A DNA stretch of 64,000 nucleotides from Phycisphaerales bacterium. GTDB taxonomy: Bacteria; Planctomycetota; Phycisphaerae; Phycisphaerales; UBA1924. Where the stretch lies: assembly GCA_020847535.1 (NCBI GenBank), contig JADLBU010000037.1, forward strand, positions 1 to 64,000, read 5' to 3'. Positions 36,801-46,201 of this stretch are shown here, piece after piece; the stretch's first letter is position 1, and each line of letters begins with the position of its first letter. The notes under the pieces are model-generated. The model did not search any database, was not told the DNA's origin, and worked only from the letters and a program-made list of their open reading frames with translations. The position numbers and the translations under genes were made by a program.

Positions 36801-37465
36801 GGGGACTGGTCGCCGAGGAAGGTCTTGATCTCATCGAGCGTGGGCGGGAGGCCGGTGAGGTCGAGGCTGAGGCGGCGGATGAGGGTGCGGCGATCGGCTT
36901 CCTCGCCGTGCTTGAGGCCGGCCTCATCGAGCTTGGCGAGGATGAAGTTGTCGATGGGGTTGCGGGGCCAGGTGGATTCGGTCGCCTGCGGGGGCTGGGG
37001 CTTGACGGGTGGGATGAGGGCCCAGTGCTTGTCGTACTGGCCGCCCTGCTCGATCCAGCGCTTGAGGATCTCGATCTGGCGAGCGGTCAGAGTCTTGTTG
37101 CTCTTGACCGGGGGCATGATGTCCTTGGCATCGGTCGTTGTGATGCGGTGGTAGAGGGCGCTCTTGGCCAGGTCGCCGGGGACGACGGCGATGTTGCCGG
37201 TCTTCAGGGTTGCGAGGATGCCCTCGGGCTGGTCGAGGCGGAGGCCGCTGTCGCGGGTCTTCTCATCGGGGCCGTGGCAGGCGAAGCAGTTGGCGGAGAT
37301 GATGGGGCGGACATCGCGGTTGAAGTCGATCTTGGTGGGGATGGGTGTGCGCGAGGCGGGGTCGGCATCGGAGGTAGGGCGAGCGGAGAGGCCGAGGGCG
37401 GCGAACAGCAAGCCCGCGATGGCGAGGGATAGCGATAAACCGGCGACGCGATGGGCGTGCTTCAT
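33827..37465 (-). CDS. PSD1 / planctomycete cytochrome c / DUF1549-DUF1553 protein
   Basis: 1212 residues. A signal segment is followed by the planctomycete cytochrome c motif C60-F-A-C63-H ([19 protein letters not shown]). The DUF1549 domain reads [31 protein letters not shown] central region has lectin-like folds that include a PA14-like segment near [25 protein letters not shown]. The C-terminal DUF1553 domain reads [29 protein letters not shown] and [22 protein letters not shown]. It heads the operon with the DUF1501 and DUF2231 genes. These proteins are thought to bind or oxidise complex carbohydrates at the cell surface, but the reaction is unproven. Confidence 0.93.
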   Translation of the reverse strand: MKHAHRVAGLSLSLAIAGLLFAALGLSARPTSDADPASRTPIPTKIDFNRDVRPIISANCFACHGPDEKTRDSGLRLDQPEGILATLKTGNIAVVPGDLAKSALYHRITTTDAKDIMPPVKSNKTLTARQIEILKRWIEQGGQYDKHWALIPPVKPQPPQATESTWPRNPIDNFILAKLDEAGLKHGEEADRRTLIRRLSLDLTGLPPTLDEIKTFLGDQSPDAYEKLVDRLLASPRYGERMATDWLDAARFGDSNGYHIDNERYMWKWREWVIDAFNTNIPFDRFTVEQLAGDMLPPAPTAAQTQNQQLASGFNRNHMINFEGGAIPEEYLHNYLVDRVNTTSTVWLGLTMSCAQCHDHKYDPISHEDYYKFYAIFNNIPEKGLDGNTGNSEPFIKLPTPDESARLEELLARSKSLSEQLDGPMPEADAAQSTWEAEIAKGDASSWTIAEPISAVSTAGSVLTIQPDKSLLATGTAPEKEDYDLLCLVPGGTDGSVSAIRLEVLRDPTLPEMGPGRAFNGNIVLGEVQVDAFPVNDPAATRKIPLVNAFADYSQDKFPVSQAIDGKPDTGWASGSHIMRGDREIIFVFDKPVTAGPGTLLRVRLSFQTQFAKHAIGKFRLSLLTDATRHASMAPSDLSGWHSVGPFPTEKSVAAALAQQFGPEKDVDLNATFLDGALKWEKRDDLIDGQVNMLPSVDYQTMFFTRTITTSVPRRITLSLGSDDAIRVWLDGAKVHEAGLEGRAPAPNQDTLTLDIPAGEHRLLFQVINFTGGFAIYFNRTADDGMPAPLDIAKLIAIPADKREDAQKTQIRDFFRAARSPEWRNLKKDRDAVLAEHKQYDSMLPTAMVMKEMDAPRKTHIHTRGEYDLLGAEVTPGVPHALPPLPADQPANRLTLARWLVDGDNPLTARVFVNRLWQNLYGTGLVKTSEDFGMQGQWPSHPELLDWLAVDFVENNWDIKHAIRQIVTSATYRQAARATPKALEDDPEDRLLSYHPRIRLSAEGIRDNALYISGLLVEKVGGPSVRPYHPAGLWEEMSLDPTGATFSGQVYKQDTGESLYRRTMYTYRKRSVPFPTLQIFDASNRELCSVRRPRTNTPLQALVVLNETGFVESARRFAQRIITSTSAGTDADTIALAFELATAQAPSNEQSQILLDLLHEQRAVYAADTAEADKLMAVGESPRDPSIPAHEHAAWTIVCSAILNMDDTLVKD

Positions 37466-37552
37466 GCGCGGACTGCTCCCTGCGGCCCGTCGGCCGCTGA
37501 TGTGGGCAGTATAAAGGAAGAGGGGACCGGACGGAATGCGAATTTGGCCGCG

Positions 37553-37582
37553 GATTTACGCGGATGAACGCGGATCAGAGGG
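37553..37582. repeat. Decamer tandem array
   Basis: gcggatttac, gcggatgaac, gcggatcag follow each other in the spacer between the PSD1 gene and the isomerase gene. It is the only 10-base family in the window. Confidence 0.7.
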
Positions 37583-37626
37583 GGAGGGTGCGGTCGTGGG
37601 CGGCGGGTGGGTACGGGTGATGGCCC

Positions 37627-38652
37627 CTATTTCTTCTTCTCGAACGCGGCATCGAAGGCGACGCTGGAGGGGGTGAAGTCGAGTTTGCGGACGTACTCGC
37701 AGCTTTCACGGGCGCCGTGTTCGCGATCCATGCCGGGGTCTTCCCACTCGACGCTGAGGGGGCCTTGATAGCCGATGCGGTTGAGGGATCGCATGATCGC
37801 CTCGAAGTTGACGTGTCCGCGACCGACGGAGCGGAAGTCCCAGCCGCGGCGAACATCGCCGAAGGAGAGGTGGGAGCCGAAGACGCCGGTCATGCCATCG
37901 CCGCCGGCCCCCCCACTTGCGCCGTAGTGGACGGCAACATCTTTCATGTGGACGTGGAAGATGCGGTCGGGGTAGCGCTCGATGAACTTGTTGGGGGCGA
38001 CACCCTGCCAGAGGAGGTGGCTGGGATCGAAGTTGAAGCCGAAGGCGGGGTGGTTTCCGATCGCCGAGAGGGCGGTGTCGGTGGAGTAGATGTCGTAGGC
38101 GATCTCGGTGGGGTGGACCTCAAGGGCGAACTTGACACCCTGGTTCTTGAACTCATCGAGGATGGGCCCCCAGCGCTTGGCGAAGTCGTCGTAGCCGGCT
38201 TTGACGTCGGCGGGTGTGGTCGGGGGGAAGAAGTAGAGCATGCCCCAGATGGAGGAGCCGGTGAAGCCGTTGACGACCTTGACGCCGAGCTTGGCGGCGG
38301 CGCGGGCGGTGGCTTTCATTTCTTCGGCGGCGCGCTGGCGAACACCCTCGGGGTTGCCATCGCCCCAGATCGCCGGGGAGAGAATCAGCTTGTGGCGATG
38401 ATCGATGAGATCGCAGACGGCCTGCCCGACGAGGTGGTTGGAGATCGCGAAGCACTTGAGGCCGTGCTTGTTGAGGAGATCCCAGCGGCCCTTGCAGTAG
38501 CCGGCATCGGAGTTTGCCTTGGCGACCTCGAAATGATCGCCCCAGCAGGCGAGCTCGATGCCGTCATAGCCGAAGGACTTGGCCTTGGCGGCCATGGTGT
38601 CGAGGGTGAGATCGGCCCATTGGCCGGTGAAGAGGGTGACGGGGCGGGGCAT
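37627..38652 (-). CDS. Sugar phosphate isomerase/epimerase family (TIM barrel)
   Basis: 341 residues. AP-endonuclease-2-like TIM barrel with [76 protein letters not shown] and [19 protein letters not shown]. The metal-binding Glu, Asp, His and Glu residues (EVHP, FDPSH, HVHMKD, VEWED) are all present. Members isomerise or epimerise sugars or act as 3-ketosugar enzymes. The GAGGAG site before the ATG at 38652 supports the start. The substrate is not identifiable. Confidence 0.9.
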   Translation of the reverse strand: MPRPVTLFTGQWADLTLDTMAAKAKSFGYDGIELACWGDHFEVAKANSDAGYCKGRWDLLNKHGLKCFAISNHLVGQAVCDLIDHRHKLILSPAIWGDGNPEGVRQRAAEEMKATARAAAKLGVKVVNGFTGSSIWGMLYFFPPTTPADVKAGYDDFAKRWGPILDEFKNQGVKFALEVHPTEIAYDIYSTDTALSAIGNHPAFGFNFDPSHLLWQGVAPNKFIERYPDRIFHVHMKDVAVHYGASGGAGGDGMTGVFGSHLSFGDVRRGWDFRSVGRGHVNFEAIMRSLNRIGYQGPLSVEWEDPGMDREHGARESCEYVRKLDFTPSSVAFDAAFEKKK

Positions 38653-38669
38653 TGAGGCTCCTCGGATCG

Positions 38670-38709
38670 AGAGACAAAGAGACGAAGTTCCGCATAGACG
38701 AAGTGAGAA
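38670..38709. repeat. Octamer array upstream of the isomerase gene
   Basis: agagacaa, agagacga, agttccgc, atagacga, agtgagaa: five units, 17 bases before the isomerase start, hence within its likely 5' leader. It also lies after the stop of the upstream amidotransferase gene. Confidence 0.7.
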
Positions 38710-38744
38710 CCGCGTTGATCCATCATAACACGCCGAGCATGTCG

Positions 38745-39449
38745 TCAACGAGGCCGAGCGGCGCCGATCAGAGAACGAAAGACATCGAGACCGAGTCGTG
38801 AGTCGGCGGTGCGCTCGGGGTGCCACTGGACACCGTAGTAATACGGGCGAGAGCGGTCGACAACTGCTTCGATGATGCCATCGTCGCTCTTGGCGAGCAC
38901 GGTCATGGTGCGACCTGGGTCGGCGATCCCTTGGTGGTGGTTGCTGGCAGCGAGGCCGCCTGAGGCGAGCCAGGCGGGGCAGCCCTGATCGAGCGAGAGG
39001 ATCGGCATGATCGCGTGGTGGGAGTTGCGGTGCGTGTCGGCGGTCGGGAGCGAATCGCCGAGGTGCTGATCGAGCTTGCCGCCGGCATCGAGGCACATCA
39101 TCTGCATGCCAAGGCAGATTCCCAGAACCGGGACTTGGCCGTGCTGGGTTCGCAGGAGTTCGAGGAGGCGGGTTTCGTAGGCTTGGCGCTGGGGGTGGAG
39201 GGGCTTGGCGAGCGGGTGCATGGGGATGCCCCACTGCCGGGTGTCGGGATCGTTGCCGCCGGTGAAGATGAAGGCATCGCAGGCGATCGCGTGGTCGGCG
39301 ACGGAGTCGGGAATGGGTGGGAGGATGAGGGGGATGCCGCCGGCCTTGGCGATGTTTTCGCAGTATGGGAGGGCGACGGCGGCGGACCACTTGCCTTCAG
39401 AGCGTTCGAAGAGGTCGGAGGTGATGCCGATGAGGGGGCGGGGGGGCAT
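38745..39449 (-). CDS. Gamma-glutamyl-gamma-aminobutyrate hydrolase family amidotransferase
   Basis: 234 residues. Class I glutamine-amidotransferase (peptidase C26) fold with [12 protein letters not shown] at the start, [15 protein letters not shown], nucleophile Cys in [17 protein letters not shown], the conserved NSHHAI, and catalytic His-Glu in [12 protein letters not shown]. PuuD-type enzymes hydrolyse gamma-glutamyl-GABA in polyamine breakdown; other members split other gamma-glutamyl amides. The ATG at 39449 fits the family N-terminus. It is 92 bases upstream of the isomerase gene on the same strand. Confidence 0.9.
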   Translation of the reverse strand: MPPRPLIGITSDLFERSEGKWSAAVALPYCENIAKAGGIPLILPPIPDSVADHAIACDAFIFTGGNDPDTRQWGIPMHPLAKPLHPQRQAYETRLLELLRTQHGQVPVLGICLGMQMMCLDAGGKLDQHLGDSLPTADTHRNSHHAIMPILSLDQGCPAWLASGGLAASNHHQGIADPGRTMTVLAKSDDGIIEAVVDRSRPYYYGVQWHPERTADSRLGLDVFRSLIGAARPR

Positions 39450-39494
39450 GGTGGATTCTTGGTCGGGAAGGCAGAAGAGATAGATGAGGTAGAT

Positions 39495-39531
39495 CACAGG
39501 CTGGAAGCCTGTGCCACGAGATTGGTAGGAA
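39495..39531. repeat. Second copy of the acaggc hairpin element
   Basis: cacaggct-gga-agcctgtg followed by ccacgagattggtagga. It is near-identical to the inner part of the structure at 10116-10153. Here the 17-bp outer arms are missing. Confidence 0.7.
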
Positions 39532-39549
39532 AGACGCTACAGTCGCGCG

Positions 39550-40974
39550 ATGCCGCTGCGGTTCATCATCGTCGTTGTGTGCCTGGCGATCGCACTTGCG
39601 GGTGCGGTTTTGTGGATGGGGAAGGGTGCTGCCCCCACAGCACCGGCAGAACCGATCCTGGGGGGGATCGATCCTTTGAAGGTGAACCGGATTGATGTGG
39701 CATGGTCCGCGGATGGCTCGCTGGCAGCGCAGGTGGTGCGGGATGCATCCGGTACGTGGATCATGAAGTGGACGGCGGGGGCATCGGAGGGGACCTGGCC
39801 GGTTATTTCATCGCGGGTCGCCGGTGCGGTGCGGCTGTTGTCGCAGGTACGGGCGAGTGCGGGGGGTTCGGCGGATTTGATGGGTGAGCCGGTCGCGGTG
39901 ACGGTGCATGCGGGGGGTGTGGGGATAGCGATGCGGGCAGCGAGGCGGTCGTTTGGGGGGCGCGGGATCTTGGTGCGGGAGATGGATCTGGGTCAGCCGC
40001 CGATGATCGCCGATGTCGATGCGGAGTTGGTCCAGGTCTTCGGGCGGGCGGATGTGCTCGCGTGGCGCGACATGTCGGTGTTCCCGGCAGAGGTTGCGGA
40101 TGCGGGGCGGATCCAGATGGATTCGCCGGGGGGTGCGGAGGGGGCGGCGGCTTCGGCGAGGCTTTCGCGAGCGGGTTCGCGATGGGGGATCATGGCTCCC
40201 GCGATAGCGCCGGCCGACAAGGTGCAGGTGGATGGGCTGCTGGCAGCGCTGAAGCAACTGCGGATCGTGCGGGTCGCCGACGATGCCACGCTGAACTGGA
40301 GCCGGGTGCCCGATGACCAGCTCAAAGGTCGCATCGTGATCGAGACGGATCGCCGCGTGCCGGATGGGGATGCGGCATCGCGTTGGGTCTTGCGGCAGGA
40401 GTTGAGATTGGGGCCGCCGACGGGGGCGAGCGATGAGCAGGTGATGGGGAGCGCCGAGATGGCGATCGTGAGGGCGGATGGGAGGGTGGAGCCCTTGTGG
40501 GGGCCGACACCGCTGGTGCTTGATGCGGCGACGGCGAGGTCGGTGGTGCGACCGGCGGAGGCGATGATCGATCGGCACGCGACGGGGGTCGTTGCGGCGG
40601 ATATTCGGGGGATGAGGATCGGGGTTGAGGAGTCGGGGATCGAGGTGAGGCGGTCGCTGGATGTGTGGAATCGCGGGGATGGCAGTGAATTGACGCTGAT
40701 TCAGCGGGAGGCGGTACGGACGATTATCGAGTTGCTGACGATGCGATCGGCGGATCGCGTGGAGTTTGTAGATGCTGGCGACGCAAAGGGAGAGCGGGTG
40801 GCGCTGATGGGGGTGGATGGGCCGCCGCTGGATGAGGTGTTCGTGTCGCGGCGGATGCGGGGGGAGCAGGAAGAGATGTTGATCGCTTCGGGTCGCGGGG
40901 GGAGGGTGGTGCGGGTGTATGGGGTGGATACGGCGGGGACGTGGGTAGAGGCGGTCGAGAGGTTGAGGAAATAG
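39550..40974 (+). CDS. Membrane-anchored protein, DUF4340-like
   Basis: 474 residues. One N-terminal transmembrane anchor (FIIVVVCLAIALAGAVLWMG). The remainder resembles DUF4340 proteins, the auxiliary components of Gld-type ABC transporters: VNRIDVAWSADGSLAAQVVRDASGTWIM, VDGLLAALKQLRIVRVADDATLNW and GRIVIETDRRVPDG. The similarity is by pattern only. It stands alone: no GldG/ABC genes are adjacent. It is divergent from the amidotransferase gene and convergent with purD. Confidence 0.6.
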   Translation: MPLRFIIVVVCLAIALAGAVLWMGKGAAPTAPAEPILGGIDPLKVNRIDVAWSADGSLAAQVVRDASGTWIMKWTAGASEGTWPVISSRVAGAVRLLSQVRASAGGSADLMGEPVAVTVHAGGVGIAMRAARRSFGGRGILVREMDLGQPPMIADVDAELVQVFGRADVLAWRDMSVFPAEVADAGRIQMDSPGGAEGAAASARLSRAGSRWGIMAPAIAPADKVQVDGLLAALKQLRIVRVADDATLNWSRVPDDQLKGRIVIETDRRVPDGDAASRWVLRQELRLGPPTGASDEQVMGSAEMAIVRADGRVEPLWGPTPLVLDAATARSVVRPAEAMIDRHATGVVAADIRGMRIGVEESGIEVRRSLDVWNRGDGSELTLIQREAVRTIIELLTMRSADRVEFVDAGDAKGERVALMGVDGPPLDEVFVSRRMRGEQEEMLIASGRGGRVVRVYGVDTAGTWVEAVERLRK

Positions 40975-41188
40975 TGGGCGGGTTGGATTGGTTCAGCCGC
41001 GAATGACGGGTGTTCGATCGATACCGCCGGCGCCGATCGACGAACAAGAGACGCCCCTTCAGGGCTCCACTTCTTTTCCGTGCCTGTTCCCAGAGCTCGC
41101 GCCTCTGGGCTGACGAAAGGCGCTGCTTCGCAGCTCAGGAGCAGGGTTCTCGATGACGGAGGTCCACATCGCAACGCGAGCGGTGGAA

Positions 41189-42790
41189 TCAGGCCGGGTT
41201 GCGGGCGATCGATCGGCGGGCGGGGCGCTCGGGCTGGAGGCCGATGTCGCGGCGCATCGTCTTGCCTTCAAACTCGACCTGATCGCAGGCGGCGTAGGCT
41301 CGTTCGCGGGCTTCGGTGAGCGTGGCGCCCAGGGCGGTGACACCCAGCACGCGTCCGCCAGCAGTGACGATCTTGTCGCCATCGCGGCGCGTGCCGGCGT
41401 GGTAGACGGTGACGCCGGGCATTGCCGAGGCTTTCTCGAGGCCCTGGATCGGGATTCCGGACTGCGGCTTTTCGGGGTAGCCCTTGCTGGCGAGCACGAT
41501 GCAGCAGGCGTGGTCGGGAGTCCACTGGACATCGACGGTGTCGAGTCGTCCGCGGCAGGTGGCGAGCATGAGTTCGAGAAGGTCGGAGTTGAGGCGAGCC
41601 ATGAGGGGCTGGCACTCGGGATCTCCGAAGCGGGCGTTGAACTCGAGGACCTTGGGGCCGGCAGGGGTGAGCATGAGGCCGGCGTAGAGGACACCGCGAT
41701 AGTCGATGCCTTCGCGGCGGAGTGCATCGACGACGGGGACGAGGACTTCGCGCTCGATGCGGGCCATCATGGCATCATCGAGGGTGGAGGTGGGGCAGAA
41801 GGCGCCCATGCCGCCGGTGTTGGGGCCGGTATCGCCATCGCCGAGACGCTTGTGGTCCTGGCATGGGGGAAGAATAAGGATGTTGCGGCCATCGGTGATC
41901 GCCAGCACCGAGACTTCGGGGCCGGACATGCGTTCTTCGAGGATCACGGTGGCCCCGGCATCTCCGAATACACGGCGGACCATGATGTCGTCGATCGCGC
42001 GGGTCGCTTCTTCGAGGGTTGAGGGCAGGATCACACCCTTGCCCTTGGCGAGCCCTGAGGCCTTGATGACCGGGAGGCCATCAATACGCGTGGTGAAGGC
42101 GGTGGCGACCAGGGGATGGGTGCGGATGTACTCGCGGATCGCCTTGCGGCGATCATCGGGATCGCGGTAGGTCGAGGAGGCAAGCACAGCGCATGTGATC
42201 GCCGCGCGGGCGCGGACGGCGGCGGTGAGTTCGGGTGGGAGCTTGGCGCCGAGCTGACCGATGCCGGCTTCGAGACGCTGCATGATGAATCGGCGTTTTT
42301 CCTCGACACGATCGAAGTCCTGGGGAGCGCCCAGGATCGTTCGGATGGAATCCTCATCGCGGAGCCGGCTCTCGATGTAGGAGAGTGCGGACTCGGGATC
42401 GTTGACGATTCGCGCCTCGGCGGTGGGGATCGCCGCGCTGCGGAGGAGCTGCTTGCACCAGGCCTTGTCGGCTTCGAGCTGGGCGCCCTGGGCGGTGGGG
42501 CCGAAGACGAGTGTGCGGGGCGTGGCGAGCTTGTCGGCGTAGCCCTCGGCGAGCGGATCTTCGGGGCCGATGACGATCAGGCCGATGTCGCTCGCCTCGC
42601 AGAACTGCTGGAGGCGGTAGATCTCGCGGATGTCGACGGGGACATCGACGGGCTTGGCGAGCGCGGCGAGCCCGGGATTCTGCGGATGGGTGGTCCAGAG
42701 TGTTCCCAGGCGGGGGGACTGGCGGAGCTTGATCGCCAGGGCGTGCTCGCGCCCGCCGCCGCCGATGAGAAGTACGTTGACCTTGTCCAT
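41189..42790 (-). CDS. purD: Phosphoribosylamine--glycine ligase with insertion
   Basis: 533 residues, against about 425 in most bacteria. It joins phosphoribosylamine and glycine using ATP in purine synthesis. GGGGREHALAIKL, GLIVIGPEDPLAEGYAD, the ATP-grasp segment VIKASGLAKGKGVILP, ILEERMSGPEVSVLAITDG and FNARFGDPECQPLMARLNSDL are all present. About 95 residues (143-237, rich in Arg, Ala and Glu) are inserted immediately before the VIKASGLAKGKGV strand of the ATP-grasp domain. The insertion contains no repeat DNA and keeps the frame. The enzyme is expected to be active because all flanking motifs survive. Confidence 0.94.
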   Translation of the reverse strand: MDKVNVLLIGGGGREHALAIKLRQSPRLGTLWTTHPQNPGLAALAKPVDVPVDIREIYRLQQFCEASDIGLIVIGPEDPLAEGYADKLATPRTLVFGPTAQGAQLEADKAWCKQLLRSAAIPTAEARIVNDPESALSYIESRLRDEDSIRTILGAPQDFDRVEEKRRFIMQRLEAGIGQLGAKLPPELTAAVRARAAITCAVLASSTYRDPDDRRKAIREYIRTHPLVATAFTTRIDGLPVIKASGLAKGKGVILPSTLEEATRAIDDIMVRRVFGDAGATVILEERMSGPEVSVLAITDGRNILILPPCQDHKRLGDGDTGPNTGGMGAFCPTSTLDDAMMARIEREVLVPVVDALRREGIDYRGVLYAGLMLTPAGPKVLEFNARFGDPECQPLMARLNSDLLELMLATCRGRLDTVDVQWTPDHACCIVLASKGYPEKPQSGIPIQGLEKASAMPGVTVYHAGTRRDGDKIVTAGGRVLGVTALGATLTEARERAYAACDQVEFEGKTMRRDIGLQPERPARRSIARNPA

Positions 42791-42887
42791 GTGATGGGAT
42801 CGTAAGCGGGTCGAAAGAAATACAGAGAACAGGACTCACCACAGAGGCGCAGAGGGGACAGAGAAGAGAAGGACTGGAAAGAAGCAA

Positions 42888-44099
42888 TTACTTGCCGAGG
42901 ATCGTTGATTCGAGCTTGTGGGGGGCTTCGTAGGCGAGGCCGAAGGGAGTGGCGTTGAAGGCTTCCAGGGAGCATTCTTCCTGGCGGATGAGGCCGGTCT
43001 GGCGGAGGGTGCCCTTGCGGTGGAGATCGACCATGGCGCAGACGCCTGCGGCGGTGGTCAATTCGATCGCGGGCCAGATGCGGCCGAAGAGCTTGGTCGC
43101 GGGGATGGAGCGGTAGAAGTTGGCCTGTTCGCGGAGGCCATCGCGTGCGTTCACCCCGATGCAGTTGATGAAGACCAGGACGACATCCTCGATGGTGCGA
43201 GCCAGGCCGTGCTCGAGGAGATCGACGGCGAGCGCACGGTTGAAGATGTGGCCGGCGGCGGTTGGGGTCGCGTGTTCACGATCCAACCGCAAGTCCTGGA
43301 GCAGGAACTTCATGAGGTCGCGGTGGCCGGGGTAGCGGACGGTTTTGTAGGCGATCTTGGTCTCATCGCTGGTCTTGCCCTCGCCGGTGAGGGTGTCAAT
43401 CAGGCTGCCGACGCCGCCGGAGGTGTAGAAGGCTTCGTACTCGACGCCGGCGACGCTGAAGTGCTCGAGGCCCTCGAGGGCGGGAACCTTGACGAGCTTG
43501 CCATCGAGCATGGCGTTGCAGGGCTCGCAGTATTCGTTCACAACGCCGGCGGCGGACCAGGTGACGTTGTACTTGATGGAGTTGGTCGGGTACTGGGAGA
43601 GGGCGCCGACGCGGAGGGTGAGGTCGTGGACCTGGGAGAGTTTGTGGGCGAGCGAGTTGGCGGCGATCGCGATGTAGCCGGGGGCGAGGCCGCACTGGGG
43701 GACGAGGGCGATCTTGGCCTTGCCGGATTTTTCGATCGCGGTGACGGCATCGGTGGCTTCGACATCTTCGGTGACGTCGAAGTAGTGGACACCCAGTTCG
43801 TTGGCGGTCGCGGCGAGCCCCTTGACGAGGTCGAAGGGGAGCATGCAGATGACGTAGTCCTGGCCGATGAGGTTGGCGCGGACGGAGGCGGCATCCCGGG
43901 CATCTACGACGCGGGTGGAGAACTCGATGCGGTGGCGGACGGCATCTTTGAGGCGGTTGATGTTCTCCTCGGCGACCTTGAGGTGAACTGGATCGCGGTC
44001 GGCAAGCGTGACGTGGTAGTTGCCCTGTCCGCAGGCGAGCAGGAGCTCCGCGACCGATTTGCCGACCTTTCCGCCGCCGAGGACCAGTACCTTCTTCAT
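42888..44099 (-). CDS. Saccharopine dehydrogenase-like oxidoreductase
   Basis: 403 residues. The N-terminal Rossmann domain (VLVLGGGKVGKSVAELLL, VTLADRDP) binds NAD(P). The C-terminal saccharopine-dehydrogenase domain includes VPQCGLAPGYIAIAANSLA, YNVTWSAAGVVNEYCEP, TSGGVGSLIDTL and KTVRYPGHRDLMKFLL. It is of the Lys9/LYSDH type, which acts on saccharopine, lysine or carboxynorspermidine. Exact substrate is not determinable. The ATG at 44099 (MKKVLVLGG) fits; the frame is open further upstream without homology. An octamer/nonamer spacer follows before purD. Confidence 0.88.
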   Translation of the reverse strand: MKKVLVLGGGKVGKSVAELLLACGQGNYHVTLADRDPVHLKVAEENINRLKDAVRHRIEFSTRVVDARDAASVRANLIGQDYVICMLPFDLVKGLAATANELGVHYFDVTEDVEATDAVTAIEKSGKAKIALVPQCGLAPGYIAIAANSLAHKLSQVHDLTLRVGALSQYPTNSIKYNVTWSAAGVVNEYCEPCNAMLDGKLVKVPALEGLEHFSVAGVEYEAFYTSGGVGSLIDTLTGEGKTSDETKIAYKTVRYPGHRDLMKFLLQDLRLDREHATPTAAGHIFNRALAVDLLEHGLARTIEDVVLVFINCIGVNARDGLREQANFYRSIPATKLFGRIWPAIELTTAAGVCAMVDLHRKGTLRQTGLIRQEECSLEAFNATPFGLAYEAPHKLESTILGK

Positions 44100-44404
44100 C
44101 GAGAGCTCTCTCTTTTCTGCAAGGGGCCCCGGGTCCGCCGGGGGATGGGGCAAGCAACGCGTGATTGGTTCGGGTATTCCCGAAAAGGGCCTAGAGGATA
44201 GGAGGAATCGTCGCGCCGGTCGCGTGTGAACGGGCAACTTTGGGGCTCCATAGCGGCAACGTGAGCAGTTCGGGTCATTGTGAAGCGATCGGTGATTTGA
44301 TGGATCGGAGGAAGCCGGCCAGGACGTGAAATAGAAACGCACCGCACGCGGTTGGAAGGGGGAGGGAGTGCAACCGGTCGAGCGGGTTTCGGTAGGCTCA
44401 CTGC
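44100..44404. other. Divergent spacer, nothing recognised
   Basis: The region lies between the divergent saccharopine-dehydrogenase-like gene and the zinc-ribbon/HEAT gene. I see no gene, clear promoter, repeat array or terminator. Confidence 0.4.
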
Positions 44405-46189
44405 ATGGATTTCCTCGTCATCGGCATTCTCCTGATCGGTTCGTTCCTGTCGGTGTGGGCGATCAGCCTGATCGTGCGTGGGCTGGCGGAGCGGGCGGAG
44501 ATCCGGTCGATTCGGCGCAGGGCGCGGGCGGCCGGGGGCACGGTGGACACCGATGTGGTTGCGGCGATCCCGGTGAACCCGCTGCGGAACAAGCTTGTCT
44601 TTGCGCTGGCGCCGCTGGCGTTTGTGTTCGGGATCTGGGTCTGCTGGGTCGCGCTGGGGCTGGGCAAGTCGGTCAACCAGGTGCGGTGGATCGAGAAGAT
44701 CGGGCCCGTGTCAGCGCTGATGGGGCTGAGTCAGCTTCAGATCGCCGCAGCGCTCGTTTGCGTCGGGTGGTGGTTTGATCCGCCGCGCGGGCGTCGGCGA
44801 TGTCCCGTGTGCTGGTACGACATGGCGGGGCAGGGGGCCGGACCATCAGGCGGACAGTTATCCGGCTTGTGCCCGGAGTGCGGGAATCAGGCGAACGGGG
44901 AGAGGTCGTACTACCGGATCAGGAGAAAGATGGGGCTGGTGTGGCTGGGGGCGGTCCTGGGGCTGGGTGTGTATTTCACTGTGAAGACGCCGGGGGCGAT
45001 CGCCAAGGGTCCGCTGGCGTACATCCCATCGACGCTGCTGGTGGCCTGGTTTGAGTACTGCCCGGAGAGGCTGGTGGTGGCGGGCGGGTGGGGTGCGAAC
45101 GATGCGACGCTTCAGTCGCGGATGGTGAATGGGGAGTTGTTTGACTGGCAGCGTGCGTGGCTGATGCGGCGAGCCGGGGAGTTGATACAGACATCGCGCC
45201 GGCCTGCCGTCATCGAGCGGTGCGCAGCGCTGCTGCAGGATCACTTGATCGCATGGACCGATGAGGGGCTGGACCGGCTGTGCGAGATGGTCGGCTCGCC
45301 CGATGCACGGGAGCGGTCGGCGGCGGCGGCGGTATTGGCGCGGATGCCGGGCTTTCAGGTGTGGCATTCGTGGTATGGCGACAGGACCCTGGAGAAGCGG
45401 CTGGTGGCGATCGCGCAGCGGCGAGCGGATGCCGCGGCGGCGTACCTGAACGATCCCGATGCGAACGTGTCAATAGCGGCGATGAGCCTGGTGGCGCGGG
45501 TGCCGGAGCGTGCTGATGCGTACATCGCGCAGCTCGTCAGGATCATCAATACGGATACGCACGGCCGGCGCGCGAACGCGGCGCACAAGCTGAGGATGCT
45601 CGCGGAGCTGGCGGCGACATCGAGCAAGGCCCGGGATGAGTTCATCGCCGTGCTGGACTCGCGGGATGAGCGGCTGCGGATGGTTGCCTTGCAGAACGTT
45701 GGGGAATCATTCCCCGTGGATGAGTCGCTGCGAGCCCGCATCATCGGGATGATGGATGACCCGTCCGACGGGGTTGCCGCCTTCGCCGCGTTCGCGGCGG
45801 GCCGGATCACCGAGTCGGACGAGCTGGTTCGCAAGGCGATCGAGATGGCCAAGTCTCGACGGGCGTACCAGGAGTACATGCTGGGAGCGGTGCCGGAGCT
45901 GCTGTGGGGGCACGACGGCTATGGCCATCCGTTGCCGTCCTGGGTGAAGCAGGAACTGCTGAAGATCATCACGGATCCCCACGCCGCGATGCCGGCGCGG
46001 GTGGGCGCGGCGGGGGTCTTCCAGACGTGTCCCATGGGTGCGGCCGATGTCCTGCCGGGCATCCGGGCGCTGCATGCGGAGCTGCCAGGGACCGATCAGA
46101 ACCAGTCACGGGTGCAGTGGGTGGTGGCGCAGATCGAGCAGGCCGCGGAGGGGGAAGCGGAGCTGGCACCACCCGAAGAGGTCAAGTGA
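44405..46189 (+). CDS. Membrane protein with zinc ribbon and HEAT-like repeats
   Basis: 594 residues. Transmembrane segments: FLVIGILLIGSFLSVWAISL, FALAPLAFVFGIWVCWVAL, ISALMGLSQLQIAAALV-like and LVWLGAVLGLGVYF. Between them is a zinc ribbon with two C-P-x-C pairs (CPVCWYDM ... CPECG), a motif often seen in planctomycete membrane proteins. The C-terminal half (about 280-590) is made of helical pairs resembling HEAT repeats (ERSAAAAVLARMPGF, NVSIAAMSLVARVPERA, RLRMVALQNVGESF). A scaffolding or protein-binding role is inferred. It is convergent with the flippase, only 12 bases apart. Confidence 0.75.
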   Translation: MDFLVIGILLIGSFLSVWAISLIVRGLAERAEIRSIRRRARAAGGTVDTDVVAAIPVNPLRNKLVFALAPLAFVFGIWVCWVALGLGKSVNQVRWIEKIGPVSALMGLSQLQIAAALVCVGWWFDPPRGRRRCPVCWYDMAGQGAGPSGGQLSGLCPECGNQANGERSYYRIRRKMGLVWLGAVLGLGVYFTVKTPGAIAKGPLAYIPSTLLVAWFEYCPERLVVAGGWGANDATLQSRMVNGELFDWQRAWLMRRAGELIQTSRRPAVIERCAALLQDHLIAWTDEGLDRLCEMVGSPDARERSAAAAVLARMPGFQVWHSWYGDRTLEKRLVAIAQRRADAAAAYLNDPDANVSIAAMSLVARVPERADAYIAQLVRIINTDTHGRRANAAHKLRMLAELAATSSKARDEFIAVLDSRDERLRMVALQNVGESFPVDESLRARIIGMMDDPSDGVAAFAAFAAGRITESDELVRKAIEMAKSRRAYQEYMLGAVPELLWGHDGYGHPLPSWVKQELLKIITDPHAAMPARVGAAGVFQTCPMGAADVLPGIRALHAELPGTDQNQSRVQWVVAQIEQAAEGEAELAPPEEVK

Positions 46190-46201
46190 GGCCGGGCGGT
46201 T

